Assembly: GCA_025360605.1 (NCBI GenBank)
Contig: JANYBV010000018.1
Coordinates: 62,001-126,000, forward strand
Source of the DNA: Alphaproteobacteria bacterium
GTDB lineage: Bacteria; Pseudomonadota; Alphaproteobacteria; Rickettsiales; SXRF01
Direction of reading: 5' to 3'
Length of the DNA: 64,000 bases
Each line of letters starts with the position of its first letter. Within the stretch, counting starts at the first letter, position 1. Below, piece after piece: positions 37,358 to 46,879 of the stretch. A program made the translations under genes and the position numbers. The notes under the pieces were generated by a model, which saw nothing but the letters and a program-made list of their open reading frames with translations, was not told the DNA's origin and did no database searches.

Positions 37358-38542
37358 TTATACGCGCTCAACGCACATTGCAACGCCCATACCACCGCCG
37401 ATACAAAGGGTAGCGAGGCCTTTTTTCACGTCACGTTTGTTCATTTCATAGAGCAATCCGGTCAGCACGCGCGCACCGGAGGCACCCACAGGATGACCAA
37501 TAGCGATGGCACCGCCATTGACATTGACTTTGCTCAAATCCCAGCCCATTTCACGGTTTACTGCAATGGCCTGCGCCGCGAAGGCTTCGTTGGCTTCGAT
37601 CAGGTCGAGGTCGGTATGTTTCCAGCCGGCTTTTTCGAGTGCTTTGCGTGAAGCGTAAATCGGACCAACACCCATGATTGCGGGGTCAACACCGGCATGC
37701 GCCCATGATTTAATGGTCGCTAGTGGTTTCAGGCCGCGTTTGTCGGCATCTTTGCGGGTCATCAGCATGACTGCCGCAGCGCCGTCATTGATGGTGGAGG
37801 CGTTACCTGCAGTAACCGTACCTTCTTTGTCAAAGGCAGGGCGCAGCTTGGCGAGGCCTTCGAGGGTGGTTTCTGCGCGTGGGCCTTCGTCGTTTTCAAC
37901 GGTGACATCGCCTTTTTTGGACGCGATCACTACGGGTGCGATCTGGTCTTTGAACACGCCGTTTTTGATAGCGGCCGCAGCTTTATGCTGCGAGGCGAGG
38001 GCGAATTCATCTTGTTCCTGACGGGTAATACCGAATTTTTTAGCAACGTTTTCCGCCGTTACGCCCATGTGGATGTTATGGAACGGATCAACCAGCGCGT
38101 CATACAACATCGTGTCTACCATCGACGCGGTGCCCATCTTCACGCCGGAGCGCAGGGGAATGGCGTGCGGAGAAAGGGTCATGCTTTCCTGACCACCTGC
38201 GAGTACAATGGTGCTGTCACCGGTTTTGATCGCCTGATAGCCAAGGCATACAGCGCGCAGGCCAGAGCCGCACAGCTGGTTCATGCCCCATGCCGGAGTT
38301 TCTTTGGGAATGCCTGCATCGAGTGATGCGCGGCGGGCGGGGTTCGGGCCGCAATGGGCGGTGAGAATCTGGCCGAGGATAACTTCCGAGATATCTTCAG
38401 GAGCAACTTTGGTACGTTTCAGGATTTCCTTCAACACGGTTTCGCCGAGCTTGTGGGCGGGAACAGATGCGAGGGTGCCGTTGAATGATCCAACAGGGGT
38501 ACGAACCGCGCTTACGATAACTACGTCATTCTCAGAAGTCAT
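37358..38542 (-). CDS. phaA: Acetyl-CoA acetyltransferase PhaA
   Basis: Thiolase that joins two acetyl-CoA to acetoacetyl-CoA. 394 aa: 'VRTPVGSFNGTLASVPAHKL', active-site Cys in 'GMNQLCGSGLRAVCLGYQ' (about residue 90), 'GGQESMTLSPHAI', 'GGAIAIGHPVGASGAR' and the second Cys in 'TLCIGGGMGVAM'. The start has GGAGAG 5 bases upstream. Forms an operon with phaB. Confidence 0.95.
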   Translation of the reverse strand: MTSENDVVIVSAVRTPVGSFNGTLASVPAHKLGETVLKEILKRTKVAPEDISEVILGQILTAHCGPNPARRASLDAGIPKETPAWGMNQLCGSGLRAVCLGYQAIKTGDSTIVLAGGQESMTLSPHAIPLRSGVKMGTASMVDTMLYDALVDPFHNIHMGVTAENVAKKFGITRQEQDEFALASQHKAAAAIKNGVFKDQIAPVVIASKKGDVTVENDEGPRAETTLEGLAKLRPAFDKEGTVTAGNASTINDGAAAVMLMTRKDADKRGLKPLATIKSWAHAGVDPAIMGVGPIYASRKALEKAGWKHTDLDLIEANEAFAAQAIAVNREMGWDLSKVNVNGGAIAIGHPVGASGARVLTGLLYEMNKRDVKKGLATLCIGGGMGVAMCVERV

Positions 38543-38687
38543 AATCTACTCTCCAAAGGTTTTAGGCTCTACAGGATTAGGAGCCATGTATTTAGGGAGG
38601 TGACGGGGGATTGTCCAGTTTTTATTTCAATCATAACGCGCAGTCATGCTGCGTTGCAGCATAATTAGCGCGCTTGTTGTGGGGATG

Positions 38688-40055
38688 TCAGGCGGCCTTT
38701 TCGTCCTGCATATTCAGGTCGGCGATCCATGGTTGGCCGGGAACCACGTCCTGCCTGCCGATGGATACATAGTGGAAGCCATTTTCCATCATATCCTGAC
38801 GCTTATAGACATTGCGCAGGTCAACCACGAGTGGCGTGCCCATCAGTGCCTTTACCTTTTTGAGGTCGAGGCTGCGGAATTCGTTCCATTCAGTGATGAT
38901 GACCAGAGCATCGGCCTTTTCCATCGCATCATAGGCATCCTCACACCATTCGATATTGCCGGTAAGCTGTTTGGCAGCCTCTTTCATGCCGTGCGGGTCG
39001 TAAGCGCGGATTTTTGCACCTGCTTTCAGCAGTTCCGGCACGATCACGAGGCTTGCGCCTTCACGCATATCATCTGTTCCGGGTTTGAAGGTGAGGCCAA
39101 GCACGGCAATCGTTTTGCCTTCGACGGAGCCACCTGCGGCTGCGATTACTTTTTCTGCCATTTTTACTTTGCGCTTGGTGTTGCTCTGGATGGTGGCTTC
39201 TACAATCGAGATATTGCAACCGACATTGCGCGCCATTTCCTGAAGTGCCATCGTGTCTTTAGGGAAGCATGAGCCACCATACCCTGGGCCAGGTTGCAGG
39301 AATTTTTCACCGATACGGTAATCCATACCCACGCCTTTGGCGACATCGCGGATATTGGCTCCGGTTTTTTCGCAGAAATCTGCCACTTCATTAATCATGG
39401 CAATGCGCACTGCTAGCATGCTATTGGTGACGTATTTAATGGTTTCCGCGCTTTCAAAGGTAGTGAAAAACAGCTTCGCACCGTTGAGGCAGATCGGTTC
39501 ATACAACTTAGTCAGCATATCGCGGGCGCGCTTGGAGTCGATGCCAGCAACGATACGCTCCGGTGACATGAAATCCTCAATAGCCGCGCCTTCGCGCAGA
39601 AATTCAGGGTTGGACGCCACATCGAAATCCGCATCGGGATTGATCTCGGAAATAATTTTCACCAGCTTGCGGTTCGTGCCCACCGGAACGGTGGATTTAG
39701 TGATGACGAGGGTATAATTTTTCAGGTTTTTGGCGATTTCTTTGGCCGCAGCATTAATGTAGGTGAGGTTGGGCATGCCATCGGTATCGCCCTGCGGGGT
39801 TCCTACGGCAATGAAGACAACATCAGCCAGACCCACTGCTTCGGCAATGTCCGTAGAAAAGGAGAGGCGGGCGGCCTTACGGTTATTTTCGATCAGCTTG
39901 TCGAGACCAGGTTCGAAAATCGGCATGATGTGCTGCTGGAGTTTGGCGATTTTATCGGCATCCTTGTCCACGCAGGTGACTCTGAACCCGAATTCTGACA
40001 GGCAAACGCCCGTGACTAAACCCACATACCCCGTACCAATAACCGCAATCTGCAT
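38688..40055 (-). CDS. ugd: UDP-glucose 6-dehydrogenase
   Basis: Oxidises UDP-glucose to UDP-glucuronate for surface polysaccharides. 455 aa: 'QIAVIGTGYVGLVTGVCLSE', 'PIFEPGLDKLI', 'VGTPQGDTDG', the catalytic Cys in 'GPGYGGSCFPKDTMAL' (about 264), and 'LTFKPGTDDMREGAS'. It starts 8 bases after galU, which makes its substrate, so the two work in sequence. Confidence 0.96.
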   Translation of the reverse strand: MQIAVIGTGYVGLVTGVCLSEFGFRVTCVDKDADKIAKLQQHIMPIFEPGLDKLIENNRKAARLSFSTDIAEAVGLADVVFIAVGTPQGDTDGMPNLTYINAAAKEIAKNLKNYTLVITKSTVPVGTNRKLVKIISEINPDADFDVASNPEFLREGAAIEDFMSPERIVAGIDSKRARDMLTKLYEPICLNGAKLFFTTFESAETIKYVTNSMLAVRIAMINEVADFCEKTGANIRDVAKGVGMDYRIGEKFLQPGPGYGGSCFPKDTMALQEMARNVGCNISIVEATIQSNTKRKVKMAEKVIAAAGGSVEGKTIAVLGLTFKPGTDDMREGASLVIVPELLKAGAKIRAYDPHGMKEAAKQLTGNIEWCEDAYDAMEKADALVIITEWNEFRSLDLKKVKALMGTPLVVDLRNVYKRQDMMENGFHYVSIGRQDVVPGQPWIADLNMQDEKAA

Positions 40056-40063
40056 ACAATACC

Positions 40064-40978
40064 CTATTTTAATCCGGCGCGTTTAAAGACTTCTTTTAAT
40101 TCGTCGACAACCCGTTCTCTGGTTTCCGTACGTTCCAGCGAATAGGCCACGTTGGCGGCCACAAATCCGACCAGCGAACCGCAATCATAGCGAACGCCTT
40201 CAAAGCGGTAACCATGGACACCTTGTTTGCCGATCATCGAGCAAATGGCGTCGGTGAGCTGGATTTCTCCGCCTGCACCCGGTTTTTGCTTATCGAGAAT
40301 GCTGAATACGTCCGGTTGCAGGATATAACGGCCAATAATAGAGAGTGTGGAAGGTGCATCGGCTGGAGCGGGTTTTTCCACCAGTCCTTTAGCTTTCACG
40401 ATGCGCTTGTCTTTATTTTTTGCTGATTTGTCGATATCGACGATGCCGTAACTGCTGGTTTTTTCCAGCGGCACATCCATTACGCCGAGGATATTACCAC
40501 CTACGTCATCATACGCTTCGATCATTTGTTTCAGGCATGGTTGTTTGGAAAGCACCATATCGTCGGCAAGGATAACGGCGAAAGGCTCATTGCCAATCAG
40601 ATGGCGGGCGCACCATACGGCATGCCCCAGACCCATAGGTTCCTGTTGGCGGGTGAAGCTGACATTGCCGGCTTTGGGCAGCCAATTGCTGGTGAGTTCG
40701 AGTTCTTTTTTCTTATTTTTCTGGCTGAGCGTGCTTTGCAGCTCATAAGAATGATCGAAATGATCTTCGATAGCATGCTTGTTGCGTCCGGTGACGAAAA
40801 TAAACTGTTCGATGCCAGCGGCCTTGGCTTCTTCAAAAGCATAATGAATCAGCGGCTTATCAACCACCGGCAACATTTCTTTCGGCATGGATTTAGTGGC
40901 TGGCAGGAAGCGTGTTCCAAGGCCACCAACGGGAAATACGGCTTTGCGGACTTTCATGGGGGAGCGTGTCTGTGACAT
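40064..40978 (-). CDS. galU: UTP--glucose-1-phosphate uridylyltransferase
   Basis: Makes UDP-glucose. 304 aa: 'AVFPVGGLGTRFLPATKSM' and 'PKEMLPVVDKPLIHYAFEEA' at the N-terminus, 'GLGHAVWCARHLIG' and 'FAVILADDM' in the nucleotide-binding domain. It precedes ugd by 8 bases. Possible alternative start at 40960 (MKVRKAV). Confidence 0.96.
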   Translation of the reverse strand: MSQTRSPMKVRKAVFPVGGLGTRFLPATKSMPKEMLPVVDKPLIHYAFEEAKAAGIEQFIFVTGRNKHAIEDHFDHSYELQSTLSQKNKKKELELTSNWLPKAGNVSFTRQQEPMGLGHAVWCARHLIGNEPFAVILADDMVLSKQPCLKQMIEAYDDVGGNILGVMDVPLEKTSSYGIVDIDKSAKNKDKRIVKAKGLVEKPAPADAPSTLSIIGRYILQPDVFSILDKQKPGAGGEIQLTDAICSMIGKQGVHGYRFEGVRYDCGSLVGFVAANVAYSLERTETRERVVDELKEVFKRAGLK

Positions 40979-41097
40979 GGTTTCTTCGTTATATTATAAG
41001 GCTCAGGTTGAAATAAGGATGGTGCAATTAGGAGGAAAATACGCCAAAAGTCAAAATATTTAGCGATTGGCGGCGCATTTTCTGTGCAAGTTTATAC

Positions 41098-41125
41098 TTG
41101 ACAGGCTGCGCTTGCTGACTATGTT
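41098..41125 (+). promoter_or_regulatory. Sigma70-type promoter before rpmG
   Basis: Perfect -35 TTGACA (41098-41103), 16-base spacer, -10 TATGTT (41120-41125). It stands 32 bases before the rpmG start and would drive rpmG-yajC-secD. Confidence 0.7.
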
Positions 41126-41156
41126 ACTTGCCTCTTAGAACCGAAAAGGTAATGTT

Positions 41157-41324
41157 ATGGCCAAGAAAAATATTGTTTTAATTAAGCTGCTAAGCTCCGC
41201 TGATACCGGTTTTTACTATGTTGCGAAGAAAAACCCGAAAAAGCACACCGAAAAGCTGAAATTCACCAAGTATGATCCGGTGGTTCGCAAGCACGTTGTT
41301 TTCAACGAAGCCAAGATTAAATAA
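41157..41324 (+). CDS. rpmG: 50S ribosomal protein L33
   Basis: 55 aa, below the size where many gene finders call confidently. Translation reads [19 protein letters not shown]..., then '[20 protein letters not shown]' and '[16 protein letters not shown]', the classical zinc-free L33. A good promoter lies just upstream, and yajC begins 8 bases after the stop, an unusual partner for rpmG. Confidence 0.95.
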   Translation: MAKKNIVLIKLLSSADTGFYYVAKKNPKKHTEKLKFTKYDPVVRKHVVFNEAKIK

Positions 41325-41332
41325 GTAGTTTT

Positions 41333-41740
41333 ATGGGTCAACCCATGACTGCTGCGGCAAAAGATGTGCCTGAAGCAAGCGCAGATGCAAAGGATGTGTC
41401 TGCTCAGGCTGGCATAGAACAAACGCCTTACGAATTGTCCCCTGAAAAGATGATGATGGATAACCTGTTTATCCTCGGCATGCTTTTCTTTATCTTTTAT
41501 TTTATTCTCATCCGTCCCCAGCAAAAACGCCTCAAGATTCAGCGTGACCTGATGAAATCATTGCAAAAAGGAAATAAGGTCATGACTTCCGGTGGTATCA
41601 TCGGGACGATTACGAAGCTGGAAGGCGATGATGTGGTGGTGGTTGAAGTGGCGCAGGGCGTAAAGCTCCGCATGGCCCGTTCGGCAGTCTCTGAAATCAT
41701 CAGTGATAAATCCTCCGGCGAAACAGCTAACGACAACTGA
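41333..41740 (+). CDS. yajC: Preprotein translocase accessory protein YajC
   Basis: 135 aa. After a polar N-terminus of about 45 residues comes one membrane segment ('LFILGMLFFIFYFILIRPQQ', with the family 'RPQQKR' right after it) and a cytoplasmic domain with 'GNKVMTSGGIIGTITKL'. Works with SecD-SecF at the Sec channel. Its stop overlaps the secD start by one base (TGATG). A second ATG at 41345 is possible. Confidence 0.95.
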   Translation: MGQPMTAAAKDVPEASADAKDVSAQAGIEQTPYELSPEKMMMDNLFILGMLFFIFYFILIRPQQKRLKIQRDLMKSLQKGNKVMTSGGIIGTITKLEGDDVVVVEVAQGVKLRMARSAVSEIISDKSSGETANDN

Positions 41741-43326
41741 TGCTTTACTTTGCCCGCTGGAAGATTCTGCTCATTTCAGGTTCATGCCTGTTATTTGTCC
41801 TATTGGCGATTCCCAGTTTTTTGAGTGATGCTACGCGCAAAGCTATTCCTGATTGGCTTCCCAAACACGCAGTCAACCTCGGTCTTGACCTTCAGGGCGG
41901 CTCCCAGCTTTTGCTGGAAATTGATTTCGATGCCTATGTGCATGAACAGCTCACTAATATGCTCGATGAGATCCGCACCACATTCCGCGAACAAAAAGTG
42001 GGGTATCGCGGGTTGGCGGTGGCCGATGAAAAAGTGCAGTTTACCCTTCGTGAGGATACAACTGCCGATGTTACCAAAATTCTCCATGACCTGAATCCTG
42101 ACCTTACGGTCGATAAAAACAGTGATGGCAACTACAGCCTGACCTTCAATGACAAATGGCAGAAAGTCAGCCGTGCGCAGATTATTGACCAGTCTTTAGA
42201 AATCGTGAACCGCCGCGTGAACGAGTCGGGCACGAAAGAGCCGATCATCCAACGTCAGGGCGATAAGCGCATATTATTACAGGTTCCCGGATTATCCGAT
42301 CCCGAACACCTCAAAAACCTTCTGGGCCGCACTGCCAAGATGACCTTTCATATGGTGGATGAAGCGATCAGCCCGCAGGATTTAAGCCACGGAGTGGTTC
42401 CGCCGGGTGAACGCGTGGTGCCATATGATGACCGTGGTGTAAAAAGTAAAGACGGTTTGGTGCGAAAGTATGCGATCAAGTCTCACGTTGAATTATCGGG
42501 TGATATGCTGGTCGACGCCCACACCGCGTTCGATGGTCAAAGTGGTGAACCAACAGTAACCTTCCGATTTAATAGTGTAGGCGCAAGGCGCTTTGCCGAA
42601 ATCACCACACAAAATGTCGGAAAATTATTCGCGATTGTACTAGATAACAAAGTGATCACCGCACCGGTCATCCGCTCGCCGATCATTGGTGGCAGCGGCG
42701 TGATCAGCGGTAGTTTCACCGTTGAATCAGCGAATGATTTATCATTGCTGTTGCGTGCAGGTGCATTACCCGCGCCACTCAAGATCATTGAAGAACGCTC
42801 GGTTGGCCCCAGCCTTGGTGCGGATTCGATTGCCGCCGGAACCAAAGCATCCATCATCGGCATTGGCCTTGTCGTCATTTTTATGATGGCATTTTACGGG
42901 TTGTTTGGCCTGTTTGCCGACATTGCAATGATCGTCAACGCGTTCATGACTATTTCGCTGCTCTCTTTGTTTGAAGCAACACTTACCCTTCCGGGTATTG
43001 CCGGTATCGTGCTTACGGTGGGGATGGCGGTAGATGCCAACGTACTTATCTATGAGCGTATGCGTGAAGAAGTGCGTAACGGAAAATCAGTTTATGCTGC
43101 AATTGAAGACGGATTCCGTCTTGCGTTCGGCACGATTTTCGATAGCCATGTGACCACGCTGGTGGCCGCGTTGTTGCTCTATCAGTTCGGTACGGGGACG
43201 GTGAAGGGGTTCGCGGTGACGCTGGCGGTGGGGATTATCTGCTCGCTGTACACAGCGGTGTTGGTAACGCGCCTGATGGTGGTGACGTGGCTACATAAAA
43301 CCAAGCCGAAAAAACTTCCGATTTAA
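41740..43326 (+). CDS. secD: Protein translocase subunit SecD
   Basis: 528 aa proton-driven Sec accessory protein. N-terminal membrane segment, 'AVNLGLDLQGGSQLLLEI' (D1 motif), large periplasmic domain with 'VNRRVNESGTKEPIIQRQGD', and a C-terminal RND-like membrane domain with 'LTVGMAVDANVLIYERMREE'. SecD is separate, not a SecDF fusion, but no secF follows; the next genes on this strand begin 500 bases later. Confidence 0.96.
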   Translation: MLYFARWKILLISGSCLLFVLLAIPSFLSDATRKAIPDWLPKHAVNLGLDLQGGSQLLLEIDFDAYVHEQLTNMLDEIRTTFREQKVGYRGLAVADEKVQFTLREDTTADVTKILHDLNPDLTVDKNSDGNYSLTFNDKWQKVSRAQIIDQSLEIVNRRVNESGTKEPIIQRQGDKRILLQVPGLSDPEHLKNLLGRTAKMTFHMVDEAISPQDLSHGVVPPGERVVPYDDRGVKSKDGLVRKYAIKSHVELSGDMLVDAHTAFDGQSGEPTVTFRFNSVGARRFAEITTQNVGKLFAIVLDNKVITAPVIRSPIIGGSGVISGSFTVESANDLSLLLRAGALPAPLKIIEERSVGPSLGADSIAAGTKASIIGIGLVVIFMMAFYGLFGLFADIAMIVNAFMTISLLSLFEATLTLPGIAGIVLTVGMAVDANVLIYERMREEVRNGKSVYAAIEDGFRLAFGTIFDSHVTTLVAALLLYQFGTGTVKGFAVTLAVGIICSLYTAVLVTRLMVVTWLHKTKPKKLPI

Positions 43327-43358
43327 TTTGGTTTAGTCGGTAAATATTATATTATTTA

Positions 43359-43637
43359 TCAACGCCCATCAGGAAATTGCGCCGGAGGGTTATTTGAATT
43401 AGGTGAAGTCCCTGCAGGATTTGGAGTTTGTGTGGTGGTTGCTGCGGCAGGAACCGGATTGCCAAGCAAAGCCAGACAACCCTTGGCGAAGTCTAACGTG
43501 AGATTAACCCCTAAAGTAGTTGGGTCGCAATTTAAAGTCTGCGGTGATTGGTTATCGTATGACACATATTCAGTATCTGCAAAAGCAGACGATACACTGA
43601 TGCCAAATATCACGATAGTAGCTGCGATAATTTTCAT
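43359..43637 (-). CDS. Small secreted hypothetical protein
   Basis: 92 aa: a signal peptide ('KIIAATIVIFGISVSSAFA', cleavage about residue 21) and a short mature part with two Cys ('LNCDPTTLG', 'AKGCLALLGNP') that may pair, then a Pro/Asn/Thr-rich tail. No family known. I start at 43637. It lies antisense in the gap after secD, where secF would be expected in related genomes. Confidence 0.6.
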   Translation of the reverse strand: MKIIAATIVIFGISVSSAFADTEYVSYDNQSPQTLNCDPTTLGVNLTLDFAKGCLALLGNPVPAAATTTQTPNPAGTSPNSNNPPAQFPDGR

Positions 43638-43821
43638 GGTGCAAGGCTCCAAATTGATTACATCTTAATTTTAGTTAAATTTGATTAATTAAATATTAAT
43701 TTGAGCGGTGCTTCTCGAGAAAATAGCAAATTCAATACTATACAACAGGTTGGAAATAATCATTGTAAAGTTTTCGAACTTGCCTACTAATCAAAATCGC
43801 ACCAGCGAGGAAATTTTGAGT
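43638..43821. other. AT-rich gap without a recognised gene
   Basis: 184 bases of very AT-rich sequence (TTTGATTAATTAAATATTAA at its core). I see no gene, tRNA or clear promoter. It could be a deletion scar at the secF position, which is inference. Confidence 0.4.
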
Positions 43822-44196
43822 ATGGACATCACGCCGCTAACTCCCAAAGGCAAGCAGGTCATCACCAGCTATGGCGGTGGTCAGTTTAAGATTTCAGGAC
43901 AGGTCTACACTACGTCCATTTTAGTCTTTCCAGACAGGGTAACCATCTGGGATATAAAACCGAACACTGCAATTTCTTTGGAAAATCTCAATGTGGTGCT
44001 GGAAGAAGAGGGATTTGTCGAAATCCTGCTCATTGGTTGTGGCAAAAAACAGGCGGTACTCCCACCTAAGATACGCATGGGCTTAAAAGAAGTCGGCATC
44101 GGCCTTGAGGTGATGGACACCGGCGCGGCCGTTCGCACGTATAATGTATTGTTGGCGGAAGGCCGCCGCGTGGCTGCTGCATTAATGATGGTATAA
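43822..44196 (+). CDS. Mth938-like domain protein (DUF498/NDUFAF3-like)
   Basis: 124 aa; 'MDITPLTPKGKQVITSYGGG', 'ILVFPDRVTIWDI', 'EILLIGCGKKQAVLPPKIR' and 'VMDTGAAVRTYNVLLAEGRR' match the Mth938/NDUFAF3 family, linked to respiratory complex I assembly in mitochondria. In many alphaproteobacteria it follows secDF and precedes a phytoene/squalene-synthase-like gene; both partners are found near here. I start at 43822, with GAGGAAA about 10 bases upstream. Confidence 0.88.
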   Translation: MDITPLTPKGKQVITSYGGGQFKISGQVYTTSILVFPDRVTIWDIKPNTAISLENLNVVLEEEGFVEILLIGCGKKQAVLPPKIRMGLKEVGIGLEVMDTGAAVRTYNVLLAEGRRVAAALMMV

Positions 44197-44197
44197 A

Positions 44198-44228
44198 AAA
44201 AACGGCAGGGAAACTCCCCACCGTTTTT
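44198..44228. terminator. Bidirectional terminator between Mth938-like gene and sodB
   Basis: AAAAACGG (44198-44205) pairs with CCGTTTTT (44221-44228); an inner GGG/CCC extends the stem with mismatches. A and T runs at both ends allow termination for both strands, fitting the convergent genes. Confidence 0.8.
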
Positions 44229-44252
44229 AAAGCCAATCCTTACTGATAGTAG

Positions 44253-44969
<717 letters not shown>

Positions 44970-45004
44970 ACCAGCTTATGTATGCTGCTACGCGTAAAAT
45001 TTCA

Positions 45005-45523
45005 ATGAGGAAATCAGTGACACAGGTTTTATCATATTGTGGGCAGGAGGTGTATCAGCATGACCGCGATCATTTCCTTTCTACGCTGTTTATCCCGATG
45101 GAGCATCGCGAGGCTTTTTTTTGCTTATACGCACTGAATCTGGAACTGGCGCGGGTGCGCGAGTTGGTCAGCGAAGAAATGATAGGCCATATCCGCTATG
45201 CGTGGTGGGCTGAGTCGGTGGAAGAAATATACAATGGAGGTAAGGCCAAGGGCCAGCCTGTATTACAGGCACTTGAACAATGTCGTATTCCGCAGTCGGT
45301 GGTGATGCCGCTGATTATCCGCTACCGCGAACATTTCCCCGAAATGCCCTGTGATATTGGCGATACGCTGGATCAGCTGGCGGCAACCCTTGTGCAAAGC
45401 CTGTGCCCTGAAGCTCTGAGAGTATGGACGAAAGCCTCCACCCTTATTCGTACCCACCGCCAGCGCCATGGGCGGCGCCTGCGCCCGTGGTTGATACTTA
45501 AGTTATTGATTATAAATATATAA
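45005..45523 (+). CDS. Phytoene/squalene-synthase-like protein, internally shortened
   Basis: 172 aa. The N-terminus 'DHFLSTLFIPMEHREAFFCL' with 'YALNLELARVRELVSEEMIG' and 'IRYAWWAESVEEIYNG' matches the NDUFAF6-like squalene/phytoene synthase family, which is normally about 260-290 aa. The C-terminus 'ALRVWTKASTLIRTHRQRHG' and 'RRLRPWLILKL' looks like the usual tail, so the missing 100 or so residues appear to be from the middle, including the second aspartate-rich region. It may be a degraded gene or a shortened functional form. I start at 45005. The sequence after the stop is strikingly AT-rich. Confidence 0.7.
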   Translation: MRKSVTQVLSYCGQEVYQHDRDHFLSTLFIPMEHREAFFCLYALNLELARVRELVSEEMIGHIRYAWWAESVEEIYNGGKAKGQPVLQALEQCRIPQSVVMPLIIRYREHFPEMPCDIGDTLDQLAATLVQSLCPEALRVWTKASTLIRTHRQRHGRRLRPWLILKLLIINI

Positions 45524-45641
45524 ATATATTTTTTTGCTGTCGCCGGAACGGGGTTGTCGCGAGAATGTCATGGAAATACCCTTTAATATTCGGCAATTTT
45601 GGTTATGATTGATAACGTTTAAGCACCCGTTCAGGAATCCT

Positions 45642-46049
45642 ATGTCAGACGATAAACCACAACTCTTCAGTGACGAACTCGCAAAGAACGCCAAAAAAGG
45701 GCGAGGCTCCGAGGTCATGGGGCTTGCCATCGGTGCGGGCATTGGTGCGGCATTTGCATCTTTATCCAAACTCAAAAGCACTGATTATATGATCAAAGTG
45801 TTTGATCTGGCGTTTTTTGGCATGTTGGGTGGCATGATTGGCCGACTCTGGAATGAACGCCGTGATAACCAGAATTCTGCTGTAAAGCTGGATTCTAAAA
45901 TGATGCACCTTGAGCATGAAAATAAATGGCTGAAACATGCGGTGGTGGAACTGGGCGGCGATGTGCCGGAGCTGAAGGATAACCACGCCGATAAAATCAA
46001 GTCTGACCGCGCCGCAGCGGAAGACTGCAAGTGTCATCTGAAAAAATAA
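45642..46049 (+). CDS. Hypothetical protein with glycine-zipper membrane segments
   Basis: 135 aa. A charged N-terminus precedes 'GLAIGAGIGAAFASLS' and 'VFDLAFFGMLGGMIGRLW', two short glycine-rich hydrophobic stretches, and the C-terminus is a charged helix ending 'CKCHLKK' with two Cys. I start at 45642 (MSDDKPQL). I recognise no family. Convergent with the phosphatase gene at 46056, 6 bases away. Confidence 0.65.
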   Translation: MSDDKPQLFSDELAKNAKKGRGSEVMGLAIGAGIGAAFASLSKLKSTDYMIKVFDLAFFGMLGGMIGRLWNERRDNQNSAVKLDSKMMHLEHENKWLKHAVVELGGDVPELKDNHADKIKSDRAAAEDCKCHLKK

Positions 46050-46055
46050 TAGCCG

Positions 46056-46826
46056 CTAAGAATTGATCTTTGCCAAGGCTGCCTGATGCAGTTCTTTGCT
46101 GGCGGCTGCCAGTACGCTACCGTCGCTATGGATGGTGAGTGGCTGGCCTTTCCAGTCGGTAATCAGCCCACCTGCACCTTCAATGACGGGTTTGAGTGCG
46201 CAGTAATCATAGGGTTTCATGCCGGCATCCACCACGATATCGATCTGCCCGCTGGCCAGCATGGCATAAGCATAGGCATCTCCGCCGAGTACGCCATTGG
46301 CACAGCTGCTTCTGAGCTTTTTGAACTGCTGAGATTGTTCGGGGGTGAAATAATCAATCGAGGTGGTGGCGATCACAGCTTTGGATAATTCCGTGCAGCC
46401 ACGGGTACGCACACTCTCGCCATTGAGGACGCTTTCAATGCCATAGGCTCCTACCCAGCGTTCACCGGAAATGGGCTGGTCGATCAACCCCAACACCGGT
46501 GTGCCGTGATAGGTGAGCGAGATCAGTGTAGTGAACAAAGGATAACCGGCAATAAACGAGCGAGTGCCGTCAATCGGGTCGATGACCCACTGGTAACGCG
46601 CTTCTGGCCTGATGCTGCCAAACTCTTCACCAATAATGCCGTGGTCGGGGTATTGTGCTTCGATGAAATCGCGCAGAGCGTTTTCAACGCTGCGGTCGGC
46701 GATGGTCACGGGGCTGGCATCGCCTTTGATGTCGATCACCATCGGCATGCGGTACACCCTCCGGAGGATTTTTCCGGCGCTGTCGGCCATTTGGTGGGCC
46801 AGTGCAATGAATTCTAGGTTGACCAT
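46056..46826 (-). CDS. hisN: Inositol-monophosphatase-family phosphatase, HisN-like
   Basis: 256 aa. The metal-binding motifs 'GIIGEEFGSI', 'WVIDPIDGTRSFIAGYPL' and 'DIVVDAGMKPYDYCALKPVI' (usual GxxWDxxP region) place it in the IMPase family, and the pattern is closest to HisN histidinol-phosphatase of alphaproteobacteria. I start at 46826 (MVNLEFIAL). No his gene is adjacent, so inositol or other phosphates remain possible; the gene symbol is provisional. Confidence 0.8.
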   Translation of the reverse strand: MVNLEFIALAHQMADSAGKILRRVYRMPMVIDIKGDASPVTIADRSVENALRDFIEAQYPDHGIIGEEFGSIRPEARYQWVIDPIDGTRSFIAGYPLFTTLISLTYHGTPVLGLIDQPISGERWVGAYGIESVLNGESVRTRGCTELSKAVIATTSIDYFTPEQSQQFKKLRSSCANGVLGGDAYAYAMLASGQIDIVVDAGMKPYDYCALKPVIEGAGGLITDWKGQPLTIHSDGSVLAAASKELHQAALAKINS

Positions 46827-46879
46827 GTTAAAACTGGCTATCGATAAAATAGGGTTTCCCAACAGGCAATTTTATTGCA

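Noticed and set aside
38646-39272. 208-codon frame opposite the end of ugd
   Set aside because: Lies almost wholly inside ugd and shows no known family; the start has no ribosome binding site.
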